Shown: positions 23,770-31,271 of the stretch, piece after piece
Position numbering within the stretch: position 1 is the stretch's first letter
How the letters are laid out: each line of letters begins with the position of its first letter
From: a bacterium
GTDB taxonomy: Bacteria; Eisenbacteria; RBG-16-71-46; CAIMUX01
DNA: 64,000 nt
Direction of reading: 5' to 3'
Assembly (NCBI GenBank): GCA_030431975.1
Contig: JAUIHP010000020.1
Span: 62,001 to 126,000 of the forward strand
Notes under the pieces: model-generated
Seen by the model: the letters and a program-made list of their open reading frames with translations, nothing else
Told to the model about the DNA's origin: nothing
Databases searched by the model: none
Translations under genes and position numbers: made by a program

Positions 23770-24707
23770 CCCTGGTCCTCCAAAGTGGCGTCGCCCGGTC
23801 CTTCGGGCTTGTCAGCTTCCCGTTCCCCGTCTCCATCCGTCAGCCAGATTTCGTGGAACGCATCCAATTGCCAGAACTTCAGCTTCCCAACCTTAGCCAA
23901 CTCGAGCACTGCCAGAAAAGTCACGACGACTTCCATGACCGCCCCCGGTCGACGCAGCATCTTGGAAAAGCGGATCCCGGTGCCCCGTCCGTTGGGCATT
24001 TCCTCCAGCTCCACTTCCCCGGCCAGGCCGGCCTTGAGCCAGCCAATCTGATCGTCGAGATCGACTTCTTCGAGTTCGACCTCGTGTCTAAGTTCTTCGT
24101 CGTCCCGGGTGAGAACGTCCCGGAAGTACCCGATGAGATCCACGACCTTGGGCTCACGCAACGGCAGCAGGTAGCCCTTCTCGAGTTGGGCGACCGTACC
24201 CCGCACGAAACGTCGCCCCTGCTCCGACTCGCGGCGGCGCAGATCCTCTGCGGCTTCCCGAAAGCGTCGGTACTCGAGAAGTCGGGCAATGAGCGCGTCC
24301 CGGGTCAGAACCTCTTCGTCTTCGTCGTCCTCGATGAAGGACGGTTTCGGAAGCAGGTGCTGACTCTTGATCCGCATCAGGGTCGCGGCCATGACGAGAT
24401 ACTCGCCCGCGACCTCGATGTTGAGCGCTTTCATCGAGTCGATGTACTCGAGGTACTGATTCGTGATCTCCGAAATGGAGATCTCCCAGATCTCGACTTT
24501 GTTCTGCTTGATGATGTCGAGGAGGAGATCGAGCGGACCGTCGAAACGCTCGAGATGAACCGGATAGCCCCGGAACCTGCCCGTGTCGACCGGTGTCGCG
24601 ACGGCGGTTCCGCCGGTCTCCGCATCCGCCTTCGCGCCCGCAGTAGGCTCGTCGGGGGTCGGCGCGACCGATTCCGTTCCCTGGGTTTCTTTCGGTTCGT
24701 CAGTCAC
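23766..24707 (-). CDS. scpA: Segregation and condensation protein ScpA (kleisin)
   Basis: 313 residues. ScpA is the kleisin that bridges the Smc heads. The N-terminal signature FDGPLDLLLDIIKQNKVEIW (about 55-74), then ISISEITNQYLEYI and the AGEYLVMAATLMRIKSQHLL block, and the C-terminal winged helix (VVVTFLAVLELAKVGKLKFW) are clear. The first about 40 residues are an unconserved Thr/Ala/Glu-rich extension. The GTG start has GGAGAGCC before it and a well-formed promoter about 25 bases upstream. It is first in the scpA-scpB-rluB-pheA-hisC-cmk-plsC chain. Confidence 0.94.
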   Translation of the reverse strand: MTDEPKETQGTESVAPTPDEPTAGAKADAETGGTAVATPVDTGRFRGYPVHLERFDGPLDLLLDIIKQNKVEIWEISISEITNQYLEYIDSMKALNIEVAGEYLVMAATLMRIKSQHLLPKPSFIEDDEDEEVLTRDALIARLLEYRRFREAAEDLRRRESEQGRRFVRGTVAQLEKGYLLPLREPKVVDLIGYFRDVLTRDDEELRHEVELEEVDLDDQIGWLKAGLAGEVELEEMPNGRGTGIRFSKMLRRPGAVMEVVVTFLAVLELAKVGKLKFWQLDAFHEIWLTDGDGEREADKPEGPGDATLEDQG

Positions 24708-24733
24708 TGGCTCTCCGTTCCGTTGACCGGCGT

Positions 24734-24762
24734 AAGATACGTCGCCAAATGCAGTTCGTCAA
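24734..24762 (-). promoter_or_regulatory. Sigma-70 type promoter of the scpA operon
   Basis: On the minus strand TTGACG (24757-24762), exactly 17 bases, then TATCTT (24734-24739). The leader to the GTG at 24707 is about 20 bases. The rest of the space 24763-24954 shows no gene. Confidence 0.7.
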
Positions 24763-24954
24763 TCCTATGCATATTTGACGGGATTGCCGGCCGATGGTGC
24801 GGTTTCATGGTACCGCAGCAGAGCGAGGACCCAAACCAGGATTCCCCGATCGCTGCACGACCTCAGCGGGAATGAGTCCGGGTCGAATGAGGATTCCGAG
24901 TTTCGTGCAGTCCCTCGGTCCGGCGCAGCACGGGACGGGGACCTGTCTTGGCTG

Positions 24955-25542
24955 CTACGGCTCGCAGCTGTTCGGATTGACGAAGGTCGGTGAAAAGATG
25001 ATCAGGTCCGACAGATCGGTCGAGGAGTTGTTGTCATAGTCGTGGCAGTCCGACGGCGCCGAGCCCAGAAACTCGTTCGAGAAGTCTACGAGGTCGGAGA
25101 GATTGACGACCAGATCTCCCCCGGCCCCGTCAAAGTCGGGACTCTTCACGTTGTCGTAGGAACGAACTGTGACGCTGTTGGCCTTGATCAGGCCGCTCAG
25201 CGCAGTGCCGTTGGAACACCCTCCTCCCCCCAAGGTGATGGTCACTTCCCCCAACGCATCGGTCACCCCGGTCATCACGGTCGCTGCACACAGTGAGTTT
25301 GCGGAGCTGACGATCACTTCTACGGTGGCTCCCGGAATCGGAGCGTTCGACGAGCTTCGAACCGTGATGACGTTGACCGACGCCGGGGCGGGGACCGGAT
25401 CCAAGGGCGCCAGAACCAGGCCGTTAAGTGCGTCCGCCGGCTGCACAGACGTGTTGTTGGAGGGGAGTTCTGCGCGAACCGAAACGGGCAGTGCCCACAA
25501 AGACAGAATGACGACACAGGACACGAAACGGAACACTCTCAT
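24955..25542 (-). CDS. Secreted dockerin-like protein, copy 1
   Basis: 195 residues: signal peptide (MRVFRFVSCVVILSLWALPV), an Ig/Big-like beta domain (about 48-125) that contains a Cys pair and a GGGGC turn, then two dockerin-like calcium-loop repeats (DFDGAGGDLVVNLSDLVDFS and DYDNNSSTDLSDLIIFSPTF). Dockerins bind cohesins and assemble cell-surface complexes; no cohesin is in the window. The whole protein is repeated in the next gene. The ATG 25540-25542 has GAGGAGGACCAG before it. The loops lack some canonical Asp/Asn positions, so 'dockerin-like' is as far as I go. Confidence 0.78.
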   Translation of the reverse strand: MRVFRFVSCVVILSLWALPVSVRAELPSNNTSVQPADALNGLVLAPLDPVPAPASVNVITVRSSSNAPIPGATVEVIVSSANSLCAATVMTGVTDALGEVTITLGGGGCSNGTALSGLIKANSVTVRSYDNVKSPDFDGAGGDLVVNLSDLVDFSNEFLGSAPSDCHDYDNNSSTDLSDLIIFSPTFVNPNSCEP

Positions 25543-25621
25543 CTGGTCCTCCTCAGTGGTCTCAGTTGTCAAACACTGGGAGTGTTCGTCGGACGCCAAG
25601 AGGTGATTCCCGGTCGAACCC

Positions 25622-25658
25622 ACAAAAACGAGAAACGGCGGGCCCGCTAAGGCCCGCC
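25622..25658 (-). terminator. Intrinsic terminator between the two dockerin-like genes
   Basis: On the minus strand GGCGGGCC-TTAGCG-GGCCCGCC (25637-25658), a perfect 8-bp stem, followed by GTTTCTCGTTTTTGT. It starts 34 bases after the stop of copy 2, so the copies are probably transcribed separately or copy 1 by read-through. Confidence 0.8.
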
Positions 25659-25691
25659 GAACTCGGCGATTCTCCCCCGAAAAACGACGCT

Positions 25692-26270
25692 TTACGGCGT
25701 GCAGCTGTTCGGGTTGACGAAGGTCGGGGAGAAGATGATCAGGTCGGAAAGGTCCGTCGCGCCGGTGTTGTCATAGTCGTGACAGTCGGACGTCGCGGAA
25801 CCGAGGAACTCGTTGGAGAAGTCAACGAGGTCGGAAAGGTTGATGACCAGGTCACCAGCACCACCATCATAGTCCGGGCTCTTGACGTTGTCGAAAGAAC
25901 GGATCGTAACGCCGTTGGCCTTGATCAGACCGGAGAGAGCGGTGTTGTGGGAGCAGCCGCCGCCACCGAGGGTGATGACAACTTCACCGGCAGCATCCGT
26001 GGTTCCCGTAAGAACGGTGGCGCCACAGAGGATGTTGCTGGAAGAAACGATGACCTCGACGCCGGCGGAGGCGATCGGGGAGTTCGAACCGTTCCGGACG
26101 GTGATCGTGTTGATCGAAGCCGGGACCGGGGTCGGATCCAGCGGAGCCAGAACGAGACCGTTCAGGGCGTCAGCCGGCTGAGCTTCACAGTTGGCCGAAA
26201 CCGGCACGTCAGCAAGCGCGGCCGTGCCGCAAACGGCGATGGCAGCGAGAGCGATAGCAAACTTCTTCAT
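25692..26270 (-). CDS. Secreted dockerin-like protein, copy 2
   Basis: 192 residues, a close paralogue of the next gene with the same layout: signal peptide (MKKFAIALAAIAVCGTAALA), AQPADALNGLVLAPLDP block, beta domain with a Cys pair and GGGGC turn, and two dockerin-like repeats (DYDGGAGDLVINLSDLVDFS, DYDNTGATDLSDLIIFSPTF). The C-terminal halves are nearly identical at protein level while the signal peptides differ, as after tandem duplication with exchange. The ATG 26268-26270 has GGAGG before it; an in-frame ATG at 26375 would spoil the signal peptide. A terminator follows. Confidence 0.8.
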   Translation of the reverse strand: MKKFAIALAAIAVCGTAALADVPVSANCEAQPADALNGLVLAPLDPTPVPASINTITVRNGSNSPIASAGVEVIVSSSNILCGATVLTGTTDAAGEVVITLGGGGCSHNTALSGLIKANGVTIRSFDNVKSPDYDGGAGDLVINLSDLVDFSNEFLGSATSDCHDYDNTGATDLSDLIIFSPTFVNPNSCTP

Positions 26271-26686
26271 TCCTAGAACCTCCATCCAAACATGTTTGTC
26301 TGCACTGTCCAGAGTCGAAGAATCCAAAGAGAACGTCGACTCTACTTTTGGGCGGAGGACCAGGTCCTCCTTCAACTGGGAGAGGGATCCGGAAAGCGAT
26401 CCATGTCCCCCAACAACTGGCCGGAAGGCACCTAACGTGCAAGCCTTGGTGGAGACGTCATCGACAACTCTCCGAGGAGAGAGGTTTCAGACACTGTCCT
26501 TCCAGCACAGCACCGGCCCGCGTCACCGCGGAAAACTTGTGGAGGAGAGCCAGTACCGCACAGTGCAGAGATCCTCAACACGGGGGAATCGCATGTGAGG
26601 AGGGTTGCTTCCCACTCAAAAGCAACCACTTGCCTGTACTGTCTCTCCTCCAACCTGACCTCGACTCGCCCGGCTAGCTACTGCGT
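26271..26686. other. Intergenic region with stacked inverted repeats
   Basis: A 416-base space between the PrcB-type lipoprotein and dockerin-like copy 2. It holds perfect palindromes at 26287-26298 and 26354-26370, an 8-bp inverted repeat at 26311-26343, and a hairpin GGTTGCTT/AAGCAACC at 26603-26627 that may end the lipoprotein transcript. I find no convincing -35/-10 pair and no reading frame with coding character. Confidence 0.6.
26287..26370. promoter_or_regulatory. Three inverted repeats in the leader of dockerin-like copy 2
   Basis: CAAACATGTTTG (26287-26298), AGAGTCGA...TCGACTCT (26311-26318 with 26336-26343) and GGAGGACC-A-GGTCCTCC (26354-26370). All are perfect and lie within 100 bases of the start. 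They may be operator sites or 5'-leader RNA stems. Confidence 0.5.
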
Positions 26687-27514
26687 CTACTCGCAGTGAC
26701 GCGTCACCGTTTTCGAGTCGAAGAGAAATCCTTCAGATGCACGCTTGGCCGCCACGAAAAGGAACGGCTGCGTCGTGGCCAAGGTCGCCAGGCAATTGGG
26801 ACCCGGGCCGGTCTCGATCGTTTCGATACGGATCCATCCATCGCCCGCGTTGACCAAGCCAAGGCCCAAATCGTAGCCGCCCGTGTTCCGCATGCCGGCG
26901 AAGAAGCCGATCACGACTTCCGTCTCGAAGTCGACGGGCGGAAGGGCGGTCAGCCCACGCGGATCGTGCCGCTGCAACAGACGGATCAATTCATCGCGAT
27001 TCTCAACGATGATTCGCTGCGATGCCTGGATGTTGCTCAGGTGCCCGGAGGCGAGCACGCGAACCGCACCACGGTCTTCGCTGCGTTGACGCTGAACTTC
27101 GGTCGCGACGTCGGCCATCAAGTCCCGCAGAGTCTCGACGGCGCTGGGAGTCCCGCACTCATGACCCCGATAGGTCTGTACCTCTCCATCGCGAATCAGG
27201 CTGATGAAGAAATCGGAGTCGGGACAATCGGAGGGGACGGAAGAATCGAGGGGGAGGTCACCGATAAGACGGGTGAGCGTCTCCAGTCTCTCACCCGCAA
27301 GGAGGCCCCGCGCCGGCGACGCGCCCCCTCGATCACTCGTTTCGAGCATGAGCTGCCCGTTGAATTCGACGGTCAGGTCCCGATAGGTCTCGGCCCCGCC
27401 CTCGTGAAGGCGAACGCCGTCCCAGTCGCCGTCGGCCTCGGGCACGGTTGCATTGTCGGAGCAACCGATGAGGCAGAGAGCGGAGAGACTTATGAGACCG
27501 TGGGAGAACTTCAT
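26687..27514 (-). CDS. Lipoprotein with PrcB C-terminal domain
   Basis: 275 residues. The N-terminus MKFSHGLISLSALCLIGCSD is a lipoprotein signal with lipobox L-I-G-C (Cys 18). The C-terminal part (about 180-270) matches the PrcB_C domain: ETEVVIGFFAGMRNTGGYDL, then an IRIETIETGPGPNCL block and PFLFVAAKR. PrcB is the partner of the Treponema denticola protease complex, but in most bacteria the domain has unknown function. The middle (about 30-150) contains two Cys and looks like a separate alpha/beta domain. No protease gene is nearby. ATG 27512-27514 is chosen because the signal peptide starts there. Confidence 0.75.
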   Translation of the reverse strand: MKFSHGLISLSALCLIGCSDNATVPEADGDWDGVRLHEGGAETYRDLTVEFNGQLMLETSDRGGASPARGLLAGERLETLTRLIGDLPLDSSVPSDCPDSDFFISLIRDGEVQTYRGHECGTPSAVETLRDLMADVATEVQRQRSEDRGAVRVLASGHLSNIQASQRIIVENRDELIRLLQRHDPRGLTALPPVDFETEVVIGFFAGMRNTGGYDLGLGLVNAGDGWIRIETIETGPGPNCLATLATTQPFLFVAAKRASEGFLFDSKTVTRHCE

Positions 27515-27670
27515 TTCATTGACCTCGCAGACAGAGGCTAAAAGGTCCGTGCCACATCGACCCTCCTGGCTCGGCAAAACGCATCGGCGTTCAAGAACAA
27601 CGACTTACAGTTGCGTCGACGAAACCAAGGATTCGAACTGGGGTCGACCGACCTGTCCCGCCCTCCAGAA

Positions 27671-27700
27671 TCTGAGGGAGCCAGGGGTCCCACCCTCAGA
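27671..27700 (-). terminator. Hairpin at the end of the beta-barrel gene
   Basis: On the minus strand TCTGAGGG pairs with CCCTCAGA around a 14-base loop that itself contains GGG/CCC. The stem begins in the stop codon of the 27696 gene and is followed by TTCTGG, with no real T run. Confidence 0.45.
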
Positions 27701-28790
27701 AACCTGAGACAGCCCCGTCCTCCCAGGAGAGTCCGGCGCTGAAGACCCGCTTGTCGTAGAAGGTGCCCACGAGAAGGGACTCGTTCCGGTACCAGGAGTG
27801 GCGAACGTGCACACGCAGCTTGGCCGCAAGCTTTCGGGACACCTGCAGCGCGACCAGGTTGTTGTCATCCTCGGCCTCGGTGACCTCGCCGGGCCGAAGC
27901 ACGAAGATTTCGTCCAGATCATCGTCGTAGCGAGTGGACTGAAGGCTCCCGTAGAACTGGGTGGAAATGCCGAAGAAGAGTCCGCGCGAAGCGAGCCAGC
28001 GGAGTTCATGGCGACCGTAGGATGCACCGACGGAGTTCGAGTTCTGTGACAGATAGCCGTACTGCAGCTGGTACAGGCCGCCCCTCCAGAGGGCTCGGGT
28101 TCCCAGTCGCACGCGCCGCAGGTCGTCCCGTTGATCTTTGCCGAAGGAAAGTTCCAGCTCCCCTTCCACTCGCTCGGCCTGAACGGACGCCCGCTGATAA
28201 CGTTTTCCCCCCAGATCGAGCCCGCCGAACAGGGCCCAACCCGGCCGCGCCGTCCACTCGTACCCCAACCCGACTTCGAACTCCGTCCGATCGTCCTCGT
28301 CAGAACCGCGGAGCCGCAGCTGTTTCCATTCGATGGACGGTCGGAAGAGACCCTGGGGACCCAGCTTGATGTGACCGTCCCACCGAATGCGGTCGCGCCC
28401 AAAGTCCCTGCGCGTCGAATCCGGGTAGGAGCGGGCCCTCGTCGACAGCTCGATACGCCCGCTTCCCCCACGCCGCCCGAGGACGTGGTCCAAACGGACT
28501 CGTCCCTCCCCTTGCAGTCGCTCTTCGCGGGGATGATCCAGATATCTTTCGTCGAAGCCGCGAAGGGAAAGGTGAAGGCTGCGAATCCAGCTTTCGGACC
28601 GGCGAAGAGCGTCACCCTCCAGCTGAACGCGAAAGAATCCGTCGCCGTCGACCTCGTCCAGGGCTTCCAGGGGATTGCTGTCCCAGCCGCCGACGGTCTG
28701 AACTCGCCAGCCGGCAGTCCAGTCGGAAGCCGGCGCAGGAACGACAGCCCCGAGAAGTAGGAGGATCGCGAGTAGGAAAATCGAGGACAT
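27696..28790 (-). CDS. Predicted outer-membrane beta-barrel protein
   Basis: 364 residues: signal peptide (MSSIFLLAILLLLGAVVPAP) followed by a run of amphipathic beta strands with aromatic belts, for example RVQTVGGWDSNPLEALDEV, GRIELSTRARSYP, FGISTQFYGSLQSTRYDDD and LRVHVRHSWYRNESLLVG, ending in GF. The GGWDSNP start of the barrel resembles transport or assembly barrels in which a first strand with a D-S-N turn is common. No specific family can be claimed. It follows the coiled-coil secreted protein gene by about 60 bases and ends the kinase-regulator gene chain. Confidence 0.72.
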   Translation of the reverse strand: MSSIFLLAILLLLGAVVPAPASDWTAGWRVQTVGGWDSNPLEALDEVDGDGFFRVQLEGDALRRSESWIRSLHLSLRGFDERYLDHPREERLQGEGRVRLDHVLGRRGGSGRIELSTRARSYPDSTRRDFGRDRIRWDGHIKLGPQGLFRPSIEWKQLRLRGSDEDDRTEFEVGLGYEWTARPGWALFGGLDLGGKRYQRASVQAERVEGELELSFGKDQRDDLRRVRLGTRALWRGGLYQLQYGYLSQNSNSVGASYGRHELRWLASRGLFFGISTQFYGSLQSTRYDDDLDEIFVLRPGEVTEAEDDNNLVALQVSRKLAAKLRVHVRHSWYRNESLLVGTFYDKRVFSAGLSWEDGAVSGF

Positions 28791-28851
28791 CGAGCGACCG
28801 TCGGGAGCGCTGAGAACCGGCTCGGACGGGACGGATCTCGGAGAGGCCAGG

Positions 28852-29904
28852 TTACCGGCCGTCGTCGGCAAGCTGGGTCTGGATCGCTTCCATTTCAGCA
28901 GCCATGGCCGCAATTCGGTCTTCCAACTGCAGCTGCCGGGTCTCGAGGAGGGGTTCCCACCGCTGACGAGCGTCTGGATCCGAGGGGTCGGAGAGAAGCG
29001 CGAACCCGAGCGAGGTTTCGAGTCCCTCCACCGAGACGCGGGTAGACGGACGGTTGGGTCCGTCATCCGCACCGGACGGAATGTGGACCTGGGTCCGGAC
29101 ATCTCCACCGGGACTGGGATCTCCCATATCGACGAACCCAAGGTCGTCGACGAATCGCATCGCTTCCTCAACCGCCGCGGACTCCTGTCGGTTCAACTGC
29201 AGACGGGCTTCGATCTTGTCGTTGAGGCTCTCCAGGAGAGCGGTCGCCTCGCGGTAGTACTGAAGCTTGAGTTCGAGGGTCTCCTGGGTCTCGCCCGGCG
29301 TCGAGGGAAGGATCGGGTAGTCCGTCACGGTCGGCTCGACCAGGGCGAGTTCGAGTTCGTTTCGGACTGCCTGCAACCAAGCCCGTTTCGCGGTCGTTCC
29401 GGCCCCCTCGGCGCGGCTGAGTTCTTCCCGACAACGACTCAGTGCCACCTCTGCGAAGGTACGGCAGGCCTCCTGTCGCAGCAAGAGATCGAGTCCGAGA
29501 TCGGCGTATCCGTTCTTGAGCGTTTCGATTTCACGGAAGAGCCGGTTCCGCTCGGCCGGCCGGAGTTCCGCCTCGAAACCCAGACTGTCGGCCTCGTTGA
29601 GCAGCCGGTCGCGCTGCGTTCGAAGGCGGTTCTCGAAGGCCAGGCAATCGAGAGCGTCGCCGATCTCGGGAAAGTCACCGACCCAGGCGGCATCCGTCGG
29701 GACGAGAGCCGAAGAGGAGGGACTCGGCGTGGCGCCGGACCGTGAGGATCCCCCGCCCGCAGACTGGGCAAACGAAGCCGGCACATCCAGGACGACGCCC
29801 CACACCATCAGAAAACCGAGGCATGCGACACCATTCCTCAGGAATCTGAGGATGCGGAACCGGTTCCATCCGGCGCCGGAGGCTTTTCGGGGCTGTCTTT
29901 CCAA
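28852..29904 (-). CDS. Secreted coiled-coil protein of unknown function
   Basis: 350 residues with a basic N-region and signal sequence (GVACLGFLMVWGVVLDVPAS, ending FAQSA), a Gly/Ser/Pro linker, and mostly charged alpha-helix (about 75-250 and 300-350) likely to form coiled coils. One segment has Cys in ALDCLAFENRL, RQEACRTF and LSRCREEL. I recognise no family. The start is TTG 29902-29904, inside the 3' end of the response-regulator gene (67-base overlap); GAGAAG five bases before it supports this, and no later start keeps the signal peptide. It sits between a two-component pair and a barrel, so it may be a periplasmic partner of the barrel. Confidence 0.62.
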   Translation of the reverse strand: MERQPRKASGAGWNRFRILRFLRNGVACLGFLMVWGVVLDVPASFAQSAGGGSSRSGATPSPSSSALVPTDAAWVGDFPEIGDALDCLAFENRLRTQRDRLLNEADSLGFEAELRPAERNRLFREIETLKNGYADLGLDLLLRQEACRTFAEVALSRCREELSRAEGAGTTAKRAWLQAVRNELELALVEPTVTDYPILPSTPGETQETLELKLQYYREATALLESLNDKIEARLQLNRQESAAVEEAMRFVDDLGFVDMGDPSPGGDVRTQVHIPSGADDGPNRPSTRVSVEGLETSLGFALLSDPSDPDARQRWEPLLETRQLQLEDRIAAMAAEMEAIQTQLADDGR

Positions 29905-31271
29905 CCGTACTTCTCGAGCTTGTAGTAGAGCACGCTGGGCTTGATGTCCAGCAGCTTGGCGGCTTCCGTCTTCACGCCTTCCGCCGCAGCCATCGCACGC
30001 TCAATCATCTGTTGTTCAACACGTTCCACCACCTCACGAAGGGGCGGGAAACCATCCGGGATCTGCACCGAAGGGGTGTCGTCCCGACCGGAAAACGGAA
30101 GATCTCCGGGCCGGATCTCATCCCCCTCACAAAGGACGATGGCCCGCTCGATCACGTTCTCGAGCTCCCGGACATTACCGGGCCATCCATACACACGCAG
30201 CAACTTCGATGCCTCCGGAGACACATCCAGCGGGGACCGGTTCATTTCCCGACAGATCCGTTCGATGAAGTGCTGACAGAGAAGAGGAATGTCGTCGGGC
30301 CGCTCGCGCAGGGGCGGAACCTCGAGCGGGATGACGTAGAGCCGGTAGTAGAGGTCCTCCCGGAAACGCCCGGCTTTCACCTCTTCACCCAGGTCGCGAT
30401 TGGTCGCCGCAATGACCCGCACATCGACGGTCAGGGTCTCTTCCCCGCCCACTCTCTCGAACTGCCGTTCCTGAAGCACCCGCAACAGCTTGACCTGAGT
30501 CGCGGCGGGCACTTCCCCGATCTCATCGAGAAAGATGGTCCCTCCGTGGGCGAGTTCGAAGCGCCCCCGACGTTGCTTGACCGCACCGGTGAACGCTCCC
30601 TTCTCATGACCGAAGAGTTCACTCTCCAGCACACCCTCGGAGAGCGCTCCGCAGTTCACGCGTACGAAGGGTTCCTCGGAACGCGGACTTCTCTGGTGGA
30701 CGGCGCGGGCTACGAGTTCCTTCCCGCTGCCGCTCTCTCCCAGAACCAGGACCGAACTCTGGGCGGCGGCGACCTTTTCGATCTTCTGAAAGAGGGCCTC
30801 CATGACCGCGCTGCGCCCGACGATCTCCCCGAGATTGACCTTCCGGGTCAGCTCGTCTTCCAGAAGCGACGATCGCGTTCGTTCCCGCGCCAGTTCCCGA
30901 CGGTCCCGGACGATCTCGAGGATCTTCCGCACCTTCTCCAGGAGATGATCCAGAGAAAAGGGTTTGAGCAGAAAGTCCGAGGCGCCGGAGCGCATCGCTT
31001 CCACCGCGACCTCGACCGTTCCGAAGGCCGTCATGAGAAGGACTTCGGTCTCGGGTGCCAGTCCCCGAACCTTCCGGATCACGTCGAGACCAGCTTCAGG
31101 CTCTTCCAGGCGAAGGTCGGTGAGGACCAGCGAGGCGCGCTCTTCCTGAAAGAGTTCCCAGCCTTCCGCAGCCGTACCGGCTCCCGCGGCTTTGACTCCA
31201 AGTTCCTCGAAGGCTTCCAGAATGGCTTCACGCAGCGTTTCCTGATCTTCGATGACGAGAATGTCTCTCAC
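29838..31271 (-). CDS. NtrC-family sigma-54 dependent response regulator
   Basis: 477 residues in the classical order: receiver (1-120, phospho-Asp in [11 protein letters not shown] about 52, Lys in FLLKPFS), AAA+ activator (about 150-385, Walker A GESGSGKE, the sigma-54 loop [16 protein letters not shown] about 217-232, Walker [12 protein letters not shown], sensor [16 protein letters not shown]) and a Fis-type helix-turn-helix (about 430-462, [20 protein letters not shown]). It activates promoters of RNA polymerase with sigma-54. The intact GAFTGA means it can do so. It overlaps the histidine kinase stop by ATGA, so the two form a pair. No clear -24/-12 target was found nearby. Confidence 0.95.
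   Translation of the reverse strand: MRDILVIEDQETLREAILEAFEELGVKAAGAGTAAEGWELFQEERASLVLTDLRLEEPEAGLDVIRKVRGLAPETEVLLMTAFGTVEVAVEAMRSGASDFLLKPFSLDHLLEKVRKILEIVRDRRELARERTRSSLLEDELTRKVNLGEIVGRSAVMEALFQKIEKVAAAQSSVLVLGESGSGKELVARAVHQRSPRSEEPFVRVNCGALSEGVLESELFGHEKGAFTGAVKQRRGRFELAHGGTIFLDEIGEVPAATQVKLLRVLQERQFERVGGEETLTVDVRVIAATNRDLGEEVKAGRFREDLYYRLYVIPLEVPPLRERPDDIPLLCQHFIERICREMNRSPLDVSPEASKLLRVYGWPGNVRELENVIERAIVLCEGDEIRPGDLPFSGRDDTPSVQIPDGFPPLREVVERVEQQMIERAMAAAEGVKTEAAKLLDIKPSVLYYKLEKYGWKDSPEKPPAPDGTGSASSDS

Noticed and set aside
25692-26270. Full dockerin assignment for the paralogue pair
   Set aside because: Loop residues only partly match the type I dockerin pattern, so only 'dockerin-like' is claimed.
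27545-27565. Possible sigma-54 promoter (TGGCAC, five bases, TTTT) upstream of the PrcB-type lipoprotein
   Set aside because: The -24 element fits, but the -12 GC is missing, and the element is essential for sigma-54 binding.
27625-27665. A tRNA-like T-arm (TTCGAATCC) downstream of the beta-barrel gene
   Set aside because: The stems flanking the TTCGAAT loop have two mismatches and no acceptor or anticodon arm can be built around it.
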